Source of the DNA: Syntrophobacteria bacterium
GTDB lineage: Bacteria > Desulfobacterota > DSWW01
DNA: 9,861 nucleotides
Direction of reading: 5' to 3'
Assembly (NCBI GenBank): GCA_030145435.1
Contig: JAQYVQ010000129.1
Coordinates: forward strand, 1 to 9,861
Of this stretch, positions 1 to 5,647 are shown piece by piece. The notes beneath the pieces were generated by a model that had not been told where the DNA came from, ran no database searches, and worked only from the letters and a program-made list of their open reading frames with translations. Position 1 is the stretch's first letter; every line of letters starts with the position of its first letter. The position numbers and the translations under genes were made by a program.

Positions 1-897
1 AGGCAACATCTCTCCCACATGAACCAGGTCCAGCCTCATGAAAAGAATGCCCAGAACGATCAGGACGCTGGCAACGAGCAGCGGCCCCACCCTCTTGAGC
101 CGCGGATGAAACAGGATGAACAGGGGAACGAATTTCCCCAGGATGATTTCAATGCCCACAAAGTACGGTGCAAGCTCGCCCGTGAGCAGCATCTCGACCC
201 CCAACCTGTCCTCCCCGCCGGATGCGGAGGCCACCAGGAGATCGATTCCGGTCATCAGAAGATCCAGGATCAGGAGCCAACCCAGGATCCGTCCCAGGGA
301 CAGCAGCAGGCGACCTCTTTCCCCTGAAACGTCCATGGCGTCGCCTCGCCACTTGCACAGGGCGGCGAACACGAGAATCATCAAGGCCGTTCCGGAAACG
401 ACCGCAGACACGAGGAACAGCAGAGGGATCATCGAGCTGTGCCACAGGGGCCGGGCCGGGCAGAAGGCGAGGATGAAACCCGTGTAGGCGTGAACCGAAA
501 CGGCAAAGGGGATGCCGATCAGCCCCCATCGCTTGGCCGCCTTCTCCTTGTCCTGGAAGATGCATGCCATGTAGATCAGACAGAAGAGAGGATAAGACGT
601 CAGAAGAAAGGAGCCCCAGCTGATCGGAGAACCCGGATTCACGAAGAGGAACAGATGCCACGAGCGCAGGGGCTTTCCCACGTGAAGAAGCAGGAACACG
701 GGGGCCACCATGAGCATCAGGGTGGCCGTTATGATGGCCGGTCGCGAAAGGGCGCGGTACTGGACCCGCCCAAAGCCATAGGACAGGGTCGACAGGAAGA
801 AGGACCCCGCGCTCAATCCGGTGAAGAAGATGTACAGGGCGATCATGGCCCCGAAGGAGGCGTCGTGAGGAACATTGTACAAGAGCATGGTGTTCAC
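1..897 (-). CDS. NrfD/PsrC-type polysulfide reductase membrane subunit (3' end cut by window edge)
   Basis: This is an integral membrane subunit of the NrfD family, which exchanges electrons between FeS-cluster proteins and membrane quinone. The 299 codons in the window encode eight clear hydrophobic segments, at about residues 16-38, 52-73, 94-114, 125-145, 155-180, 196-222, 241-264 and 271-290. Family-like signatures include TGLSAG in helix 1, HVGKPLRSWHLF after helix 2 and NPGSPISWG before helix 3. The GTG start at 897 is preferred because a GGAGG lies 5 nt upstream (907-903) and it overlaps the stop of the ferredoxin gene by 4 bases (GTGA). ATG at 888 is the alternative. The tight coupling to the PsrB-like gene implies that the two proteins form one complex. 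No haem ligand pattern was looked for beyond inspection. The C-terminus lies outside the window. Confidence 0.9.
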   Translation of the reverse strand, partial: MNTMLLYNVPHDASFGAMIALYIFFTGLSAGSFFLSTLSYGFGRVQYRALSRPAIITATLMLMVAPVFLLLHVGKPLRSWHLFLFVNPGSPISWGSFLLTSYPLFCLIYMACIFQDKEKAAKRWGLIGIPFAVSVHAYTGFILAFCPARPLWHSSMIPLLFLVSAVVSGTALMILVFAALCKWRGDAMDVSGERGRLLLSLGRILGWLLILDLLMTGIDLLVASASGGEDRLGVEMLLTGELAPYFVGIEIILGKFVPLFILFHPRLKRVGPLLVASVLIVLGILFMRLDLVHVGEMLP

Positions 898-1487
898 GGC
901 GCCCTCCGCCCGCGCGTTTCCGCCATCGCCTCATCCAGGCCCTCGTAGAAGACCTGCGGCTCGGTTCCGTATTCCGGCTTGAGAACCTGGACCGACCGCC
1001 TGGCAAGGATGCGGGAAACCTCGCTCGTCGGGTTCTTGCCGTTCCCGATGATGCGAGCCCCCGTGGGGCATGCCTCGACGCAGGCGGGCAACTGGCCCGC
1101 GTCGAGTCGGTGATGACAGAAAAAGCACTTCGAGATGATCTTCTTCTGAGGGTGGAGATAGCGGACCTCGTAGGGGCACGCCGCCTTGCAGTACTGGCAC
1201 CCGATACAGCGGTGCGGATCCACCAGGACGATCCCGTCTTCACGCTGATACGTCGCCTTCACAGGGCAGACCGAAACGCAGACCGGGTCTTCACACTGGT
1301 TGCAGTTGATCGGAATGTGCCCACGCCGTACGTAAGGGAACCGGCCCTTCTCGACGGATTTCACCCACGTGCGAAAAACGCCCAGAGGAACATCATTCTC
1401 TCGCTTGCAGGCCACAGAACAACTCTGGCACCCGATGCAGCGGTTCGTGTCAATGACCATGGTCCAGCGAATGGTGTTATTGGCCAC
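894..1487 (-). CDS. Four-cluster [4Fe-4S] ferredoxin-like electron-transfer subunit (PsrB/NrfC/DmsB type)
   Basis: This 197-residue protein carries sixteen cysteines in the classic four-cluster arrangement of PsrB, NrfC and DmsB subunits: C17/20/23/27, C62/65/70/74, C94/97/100/104 and C121/124/136/140. Proteins of this type wire a catalytic subunit to an NrfD-type quinone-reactive membrane protein, and the NrfD gene follows with a 4-base overlap. No Tat or Sec signal is present, so a cytoplasmic side is likely unless it is exported with a partner. GTG at 1487 is chosen because an AGGAG lies 4 nt upstream, giving an 11-nt overlap with the preceding gene. ATG at 1502 (longer by 5 residues) and ATG at 1460 have poorer ribosome binding sites. 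No molybdopterin catalytic subunit is adjacent in the window; the nearest candidate catalytic partner is the degenerate AOR-like protein two genes upstream. Confidence 0.93.
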   Translation of the reverse strand: MANNTIRWTMVIDTNRCIGCQSCSVACKRENDVPLGVFRTWVKSVEKGRFPYVRRGHIPINCNQCEDPVCVSVCPVKATYQREDGIVLVDPHRCIGCQYCKAACPYEVRYLHPQKKIISKCFFCHHRLDAGQLPACVEACPTGARIIGNGKNPTSEVSRILARRSVQVLKPEYGTEPQVFYEGLDEAMAETRGRRAP

Positions 1488-2691
1488 GGATCTCCTCTCC
1501 ATTGAAATACACCCCCAGGAACGCGACGACCAGCGCCCGCAGGGAAGCGAACATCTCGCCGGCGAGTTCCTCGCTGTCCTCCCTCGAATCGACCTTCGAC
1601 GTGAGCGATTTCAACAACGCGTTGCACTCGGCGGCCTGCTCGACGAGCACTTCCTGCAAGCCCTTCGAAGGTGTTCCTGATGAAGGGGAGCGCGTGCCCT
1701 CGAGCCGCTTCCAGATGGCATCCACGAAGTGCACGATCTTCTCCGGTTCGTACACCTTCGCCCCGATCTGCCAGTGAACGCTCTGCCGCGTCATGGCGTG
1801 AGCACGGATTCTCATGTTGCTGATCTCTCGCTTGAAGTCCTTCTGAATCTGCGGGGCGAGGACGCCCTTGCGCACGCGTTGTTTCTTCTTCTTGCCCGGC
1901 TTCCTGCCCATCTCCGTATTCACGGCTGGTCTCTCGGGATGGACGTGCCACTCGATCCATTGATGGATGATGTCATTGCCCTCCGGAAACCAGGGATGCT
2001 CGAAGTGGGGGCCGAGAAGGACCATACGGCCCTTCCCAAAAGATTTCTCGCAAGCGGCCACCTTCCCCAGATAGACCGTCTCGGCGATCTCCTTCTCGGT
2101 CAGGAAACGGGTCCGTTCAGTGAAGCCGGTGTAAAAGGCCCTGGGAACGATATCCTCGGAAAGGTTCAGCGGCGGCCCCCCGTAGAGAGGCACGCTGACC
2201 TCCCGCCCCCCCCAGATTGGAAAGTCTTCCTCCATCCTGACGCGGACATCCTCCCTGACCGGATGGTAGATGTAGTCGCAACCGTACCGGGTCGAGAACT
2301 TGAGCGGCATCTGATGAACGGGCGGAAGGTCACGGGTCAGGTTGTTGATCCTGCATTTGACAAAATTGAAGGCGTCCAGCGGGGCCTTGGAGGAATTCAG
2401 GGGAAGATACGCCCCTGCGCAGGATCCGATATACAGCCCTCCCCTTTGCAGAAAATCCTCCAGGGCTCGCGCTCCCGGGGGCTCCAGGGCGCGGGCCACG
2501 GCGAACGTATCGCCTCCGGACATCAGAAGAATGTCCTGTTCAGGGGCAAGACGAGGAAAGTCGTCCTCCTGGATCAGACGCAGGCGGCTGTAAGCGTATT
2601 TCTCCATCAGGTCCACGAACCAGGTCCACGAATGGGACGCACCCTCGCCCACATAAACGCCCACGCGCAAGCTTGCCGAATCGCGTTCCAT
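1477..2691 (-). CDS. BPL_N / class I glutamine amidotransferase-like protein with basic linker and helical C-terminal domain
   Basis: The N-terminal 250 residues of this 404-residue protein resemble the biotin-protein-ligase N-terminal (BPL_N) domain, a class I glutamine amidotransferase fold. Visible elements are a GVYVGEG strand start (11-17), LLMSGGDTFAVA (55-66), a nucleophile elbow GSCAGAY with Cys91, and GPHFEHPW with His229 and Glu231, so a Cys-His-Glu triad is intact. A strongly basic linker (about 263-275, rich in Lys and Arg) leads to a roughly 130-residue, mostly helical C-terminal domain that I do not recognise. ATG at 2691 is preferred over ATG at 2697, because AGGA lies 5 nt before 2691 whereas it abuts 2697. 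No biotin ligase catalytic domain follows. It sits between the AOR-like and PsrB-like genes, which suggests a maturation, amidation or hydrolysis role linked to the redox complex; that is inference. Confidence 0.75.
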   Translation of the reverse strand: MERDSASLRVGVYVGEGASHSWTWFVDLMEKYAYSRLRLIQEDDFPRLAPEQDILLMSGGDTFAVARALEPPGARALEDFLQRGGLYIGSCAGAYLPLNSSKAPLDAFNFVKCRINNLTRDLPPVHQMPLKFSTRYGCDYIYHPVREDVRVRMEEDFPIWGGREVSVPLYGGPPLNLSEDIVPRAFYTGFTERTRFLTEKEIAETVYLGKVAACEKSFGKGRMVLLGPHFEHPWFPEGNDIIHQWIEWHVHPERPAVNTEMGRKPGKKKKQRVRKGVLAPQIQKDFKREISNMRIRAHAMTRQSVHWQIGAKVYEPEKIVHFVDAIWKRLEGTRSPSSGTPSKGLQEVLVEQAAECNALLKSLTSKVDSREDSEELAGEMFASLRALVVAFLGVYFNGEEIRGQ

Positions 2692-2714
2692 CCCCATCCT
2701 ATCTGTACTTCGGG

Positions 2715-2745
2715 CCCTGACCCCTGGTCCCTGGTCCCTGAACCC
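2715..2745. repeat. Short tandem heptad repeat (CCCTGRN units)
   Basis: The 66-nt gap between the AOR-like and BPL_N genes contains four in-register 7-bp units: CCCTGAC (2715-2721), CCCTGGT (2722-2728), CCCTGGT (2729-2735) and CCCTGAA (2736-2742), followed by CCC. On the transcribed strand this reads as G-rich AGGG-type units. It lies about 25-55 nt upstream of the BPL_N start, inside the presumed operon transcript. No strong stem was found in it. Its role is unknown; it could be a dispersed genomic repeat or affect translation of the downstream genes. Confidence 0.75.
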
Positions 2746-2757
2746 TTTCAGTTCAAT

Positions 2758-4266
2758 TCACCCTTCCCATCCCTGTCGCAACTTCTCCAGGGCTCCGTCC
2801 AGGTCGGCCGAGGCCCAGGAGGACGGGACCGTGCCGTTCGCCTCATCCAGGGCATGCGTCTCTTGCACGAGTTTGCGAGCTTGCTTCAGGAGTGCTTCTT
2901 CGGTCAGTTCATCCCAATCGACGGCCTTTGCCCCCAGCTCAGCCATCTTCTGCAGGGTAAACTCAGGCGAAAGGAGGGCCGCGATCGGACAGATCCCGAG
3001 AATCGAGGAGACCGCCATTCGATCGAGCCACCACTGGGCCCTTTCCACCGGGTTTTCGCCAACAGACACATCCGCCCATCCCCCGCCCAACGGGCTCAGG
3101 GGCACGGCATGGCTGAAAACCGACACGGCCTGGATCAAACGCGCCTCAAGGGCCTCGGAAAGGGGCCACGGAGCGATTCCGTACACGTTTTCCACGCCTG
3201 CATCTTCCAGGTCGACCTCCTCGCCGGCAAGGGCCTGTACCCTCTTGACGGCCTCGCCGGCCTCGGCCACTCCCTCCTTCTTGAGCAGGGCCCCGCACGC
3301 TACCGGATCCAGGCCCTGGCGATTGATTTCACGGAGCACCACCGGCAGCCCTTCCTTCAGGAAGAGCAGTGAAATCACGCCCGCCGGGTCGGTCAGGAGG
3401 AGGCCGGGCTCGTCCTTCTTCGACTCCTTGAGGAGGCCGGGGGGCTCGTCGATCATCAGAAAGGTGTTGGCCGCATACGCACAATTGAAGGAGGCGACAT
3501 GCCTGTGCACCTTCTGCTTTATCGGTTCCAGGTCTGCGGCATCCACGCCCAGGGCCTCCAACAGGGCCACGAGGCCCTGCTTCTCGAAGCTCGCGCCCTT
3601 TCGAAGCTCCTGTTGGGCCTCCAAGCATTCATCGAAGAACCCATCGGCCACCTCGAGGCTTCCCAGGCCGCGCATGGCGATCGCCTTGAGCTTCCGTGCG
3701 CCCATGGCGAGCCCCATCCCGAACACATCCCGGCTCCCCCAGGCACCTTCCGAGATCTGCGCAATCCTACACCCCTTCTCCCCGGCAGGGCCGATCCCGA
3801 TCAGCTGAACGTAGTCGTCTCCGTGCTCGTAACGGAGCTTGTCCGTCGTTTGCCACACATCCCGGCCCCACACTTCCCCTGCATCGGCCAGTTCCGCCAG
3901 CTCGTCATGAAGCCACAGCCGGACCGGTTTGTCCGATTCGCCGAGGACTACCACGAAGTCATAGCCGCTGTACTTGAGTTCCACCGCTGTTTGCCAGGAC
4001 AAGGGCACATGGCACACCCTGCCGGTAACCGGGCTCTTGCCGGTCATTACCCCTGCACAACTGCTTGGGGCAAACGTCCCGGTGAGCAGACCCGTGCCGA
4101 AGACGATCGGATTCCGGTCCACGTGCTGCTTGTAAAGGGCCAGGTTGATCACGGCCCCTCCGATGTGTTCCTTCACCATCTCCTCGGTGAGTTCCTCTTC
4201 TTCACAGGTACCCTCGTTCAGATCCGCGACGAGGATTCTCCCCATATAAGCATTCTCAATGTCCAT
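2758..4266 (-). CDS. Aldehyde ferredoxin oxidoreductase-like protein with degenerate cofactor sites (probable pseudoenzyme)
   Basis: Residues 1-205 follow the AOR N-terminal domain closely: YMGRILVADL, TGLLTGTFAP, GKSPVTG, VELKYSGYDFVVV, IGIGPAGE and MGARKLKAIAMRG. Aligned by eye with recalled Pyrococcus furiosus AOR, the pterin contacts Arg76, Asn93, Gly95 and Arg182 become Ala71, Pro88, Ser90 and about Val181. The cluster motif CxxCxxxC becomes Cys262, Ala265 and Phe269, with only the late Cys (LGIC, Cys425) kept. At 502 residues it is about 100 shorter than typical AORs (about 600), with the loss in domains 2 and 3. The reading frame is intact and there is no sign of decay, so it is probably a maintained protein without tungstopterin catalysis. 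The start ATG follows GGGAG by 9 nt and lies 25 nt after the ferredoxin stop. Alternatives: a divergent active AOR using different ligands, or a scaffold subunit. Confidence 0.82.
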   Translation of the reverse strand: MDIENAYMGRILVADLNEGTCEEEELTEEMVKEHIGGAVINLALYKQHVDRNPIVFGTGLLTGTFAPSSCAGVMTGKSPVTGRVCHVPLSWQTAVELKYSGYDFVVVLGESDKPVRLWLHDELAELADAGEVWGRDVWQTTDKLRYEHGDDYVQLIGIGPAGEKGCRIAQISEGAWGSRDVFGMGLAMGARKLKAIAMRGLGSLEVADGFFDECLEAQQELRKGASFEKQGLVALLEALGVDAADLEPIKQKVHRHVASFNCAYAANTFLMIDEPPGLLKESKKDEPGLLLTDPAGVISLLFLKEGLPVVLREINRQGLDPVACGALLKKEGVAEAGEAVKRVQALAGEEVDLEDAGVENVYGIAPWPLSEALEARLIQAVSVFSHAVPLSPLGGGWADVSVGENPVERAQWWLDRMAVSSILGICPIAALLSPEFTLQKMAELGAKAVDWDELTEEALLKQARKLVQETHALDEANGTVPSSWASADLDGALEKLRQGWEG

Positions 4267-4291
4267 GACTATCGTCTCCCTCTCGAGCGTC

Positions 4292-4636
4292 TCAGGATTC
4301 CACCATGCTGAGGCAACCGGTCGGACAGGCCTTCACGCAGAAGGGCTCGTCCTCGTCTTCGCACAAGTCACAGGGCGCGCGCATCAGAATCGGCTTGCTG
4401 CTCGCGCCGGCCCCCTCCACCTGTTCCCCCGGGGGAACGACCTCCGGCCCTTCCGGCCTGGCCAGGAGGAGATCCTTCTCCCTCTTAACCATCATGCCGA
4501 AATAATTTCTCTTCTCGGTCCGGTGCAACATGAGACTCGCTCCGTTGGGGGAACAGTCCATGTCGTGATGGTAGTTGCAGGCATACTCACATACCCGACA
4601 CCCGATGCACTTCAGACTCTCTACCGCTAGCTCCAT
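4292..4636 (-). CDS. Two-cluster [4Fe-4S] ferredoxin-like protein, AOR partner
   Basis: This 114-residue protein has two cysteine quartets, C10/13/16/20 near the N-terminus and C89/92/100/104 near the C-terminus, the latter ending in the common CPTG. A variable middle of about 60 residues separates them, and two extra cysteines (28, 108) are present. Small ferredoxin-type subunits of this kind commonly precede AOR genes (for example YdhY before YdhV in E. coli, as recalled) and shuttle electrons for them. It lies 50 nt downstream of padR and 25 nt upstream of the AOR-like gene. ATG at 4636 is preferred over the GTG at 4648, because that GTG is itself part of a near-perfect ribosome binding site. 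Because the neighbouring AOR has lost most of its cofactor ligands, this protein may be the actual redox-active partner. Cellular location is probably cytoplasmic, as no export signal is seen. Confidence 0.9.
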   Translation of the reverse strand: MELAVESLKCIGCRVCEYACNYHHDMDCSPNGASLMLHRTEKRNYFGMMVKREKDLLLARPEGPEVVPPGEQVEGAGASSKPILMRAPCDLCEDEDEPFCVKACPTGCLSMVES

Positions 4637-4645
4637 CTTTACATC

Positions 4646-4654
4646 CACCTCCTT
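4646..4654 (-). promoter_or_regulatory. Strong ribosome binding site deciding the ferredoxin start
   Basis: On the minus strand this reads AAGGAGGTG, a near-perfect complement of the 16S rRNA 3' end, 9 nt before ATG 4636. It rules out the in-frame GTG at 4648, which is the last codon-sized part of the site itself. Confidence 0.8.
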
Positions 4655-4686
4655 CCCGCAAAATCCATTTTAATTCGCCTCGATCG

Positions 4687-5382
4687 TTATTCCCTTCGCC
4701 CATCGCCTCGCGCGTTCCACAAGGGGAAAGGAAGATGAACTTTCGCCTTGTCGAGCCAGTTTCGAAACTCCTTCGACGGCTTTTCGGAAAAGACCTCTTC
4801 GAAGAACCTTTTGCCAACCTCGATCATTTGCTCCGTGTAGAGGCCGGGTTGCGTTTCGATCTGCCCTTGTTCGACCAGGTCGATCATGCGGGCAAGCCAG
4901 AGAAGTCGTACTTCCACATACAGAATCCCCGCATACCCGATCATTCGCTGATAGGGGCTCACGTTTTCTTCGTACGTATCGCGGACGCCTCGGATCTCTT
5001 CCAGGATGCGGGCGTGAAGTTCCCGTTGGGCATGCAAGTGCTCCAGAATCTCCTCTCGGGAGAGCTTGCTGAAGAAGAAGACCTTGAGGACGAAAGGCTC
5101 CTTCAACTCTTCGAACTTGATCACCGGCTCACGGATCCAGTGAGCGAATTTCTCGCGCCCCTTGTCCGTAATCGAATAGACGTGCTTGTTCGCGGTGCCC
5201 TTTTGCTCGACTACTTCCAGGCTGATCAGGCCGTCTTTGTGCATCTTCTTGAGGGTCGGATAGAGCTGGCCGTCGCTCACGCTCCAGAAATGTTGGATCA
5301 CATTCCGGAAGAACTGCTTGATCTCGTAGCCGGTCATGGGCCCATCGTCGAGCAGCCCCAACATGGCTTCACGAAGTGACAT
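4687..5382 (-). CDS. PadR-family transcriptional regulator
   Basis: This 231-residue protein has a PadR winged helix-turn-helix at residues 1-85: SLREAMLGLL, GPMTGYEIKQFF, then SDGQLYPTLKKMHKDGL (recognition helix region) and a wing ending YSITDKGREKF. The C-terminal 140 residues are helical and charged, like the PadR C-terminal dimerisation domain; the length fits the longer PadR subfamily. ATG at 5382 matches the usual family N-terminus and has GGAG about 11 nt upstream; an upstream extension to 5436 encodes unlike residues and is rejected. PadR proteins usually repress their own or neighbouring genes and release DNA on binding small aromatic or other ligands. As first gene of the redox run it probably autoregulates the operon through the inverted repeats just upstream. 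The ligand cannot be inferred. Confidence 0.92.
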   Translation of the reverse strand: MSLREAMLGLLDDGPMTGYEIKQFFRNVIQHFWSVSDGQLYPTLKKMHKDGLISLEVVEQKGTANKHVYSITDKGREKFAHWIREPVIKFEELKEPFVLKVFFFSKLSREEILEHLHAQRELHARILEEIRGVRDTYEENVSPYQRMIGYAGILYVEVRLLWLARMIDLVEQGQIETQPGLYTEQMIEVGKRFFEEVFSEKPSKEFRNWLDKAKVHLPFPLWNARGDGRRE

Positions 5383-5430
5383 CGAACGTCCGGCTCCAGA
5401 ACATGCAAAGGGTCGTTGTGGAACACAAGG

Positions 5431-5452
5431 GGGCACATTGGTGAGAGTGCCC
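5431..5452. repeat. Inverted repeat GGGCAC-10-GTGCCC in the padR leader
   Basis: Six-base arms at 5431-5436 and 5447-5452 are perfect complements with a 10-nt centre. It lies downstream of the proposed padR transcription start, so it could be a second operator or a leader hairpin. It shares two bases with the palindrome at 5451-5463. Confidence 0.55.
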
Positions 5453-5463
5453 TCTATTAGAGG
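5451..5463. promoter_or_regulatory. Candidate PadR operator: perfect 13-bp palindrome CCTCTA-T-TAGAGG
   Basis: The 13-bp sequence is a perfect inverted repeat with 6-bp arms around one base. It begins within a few bases of the predicted padR transcription start and abuts the minus-strand TATAAT at 5465-5470, a good place for repression by a dimeric PadR. A smaller dyad, ATACAAGTAT, sits next to it at 5468-5477 over the -10 region. That PadR binds here is inference from position and symmetry. Confidence 0.5.
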
Positions 5464-5472
5464 TATTATACA

Positions 5473-5500
5473 AGTATCACAGGGTCGTTTCTCGTGTCAA
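5473..5500 (-). promoter_or_regulatory. padR operon promoter (sigma70-like, extended -10)
   Basis: On the minus strand a perfect TTGACA (5500-5495) is followed after 16 nt by GATACT (5478-5473), preceded by the extended -10 dinucleotide TG at 5481-5480. A TATAAT at 5470-5465 is a better -10 by sequence, but lies 24 nt from the same -35 box and would need to act without it. Either choice starts transcription about 75-85 nt before the padR ATG. Confidence 0.55.
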
Positions 5501-5513
5501 TCCCTCGATGACT

Positions 5514-5537
5514 CCCCCCCCTTTGACTCCCCTCCCC
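5514..5537 (-). other. G-quadruplex-type motif between the divergent promoters
   Basis: The minus strand carries GGGG, A, GGGG, a 7-nt spacer, then eight consecutive G. Splitting the run of eight into two tracts satisfies the usual pattern of four G3+ tracts with loops of 1-7 nt. The spacer contains the -35 box of the plus-strand promoter. The plus strand also shows GACTCCCC twice, at 5510-5517 and 5525-5532. Confidence 0.45.
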
Positions 5538-5551
5538 AACGCTAGTATTTT
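5523..5551 (+). promoter_or_regulatory. Promoter of the GH94-like lipoprotein gene
   Basis: TTGACT (5523-5528, five of six consensus bases) is separated by 17 nt from TATTTT (5546-5551, four of six). The transcript would start near 5558, just after an in-frame ATG at 5555, which argues for translation starting at 5648 instead. Confidence 0.5.
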
Positions 5552-5638
5552 GTTATGGGACAGTCACTTACGAATTTGGAAAGAAAACTTGGGCTGGTGA
5601 CAATCGCAAGCAAGGCCCTGCAACCCCAACGAAGCTCC

Positions 5639-5642
5639 GAGG
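5639..5642 (+). promoter_or_regulatory. Ribosome binding site deciding the lipoprotein start
   Basis: GAGG lies 5 nt before ATG 5648. The earlier in-frame candidates, ATG 5555 and GTG 5597, have no recognisable ribosome binding site, and 5648 places the signal peptide directly at the N-terminus. Confidence 0.55.
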
Positions 5643-5647
5643 CAGGC

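Noticed and set aside
149..1243. Long minus-strand open frame overlapping the NrfD and ferredoxin genes
   Set aside because: It is Arg/Ser/Pro-rich and spans two genes in another frame. The NrfD and four-cluster ferredoxin translations are clearly the real products.
1729..3372. Long plus-strand open frame (547 codons) antisense to the BPL_N and AOR-like genes
   Set aside because: Its translation is low-complexity and rich in His, Pro, Arg and Gly with no family motifs. It crosses two well-supported minus-strand genes and the gap between them, as expected in GC-rich antisense frames.
2758..4266. AOR-like gene as a frameshifted or truncated pseudogene
   Set aside because: The frame is continuous with a proper start, ribosome binding site and stop. 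The conserved fold motifs stay in one frame, so the shortness is internal to the family member rather than decay.
5555..5647. In-frame N-terminal extension of the GH94-like protein from ATG 5555
   Set aside because: There is no ribosome binding site, it lies at or before the predicted transcription start, and it would bury the lipoprotein signal 31 residues into the protein.
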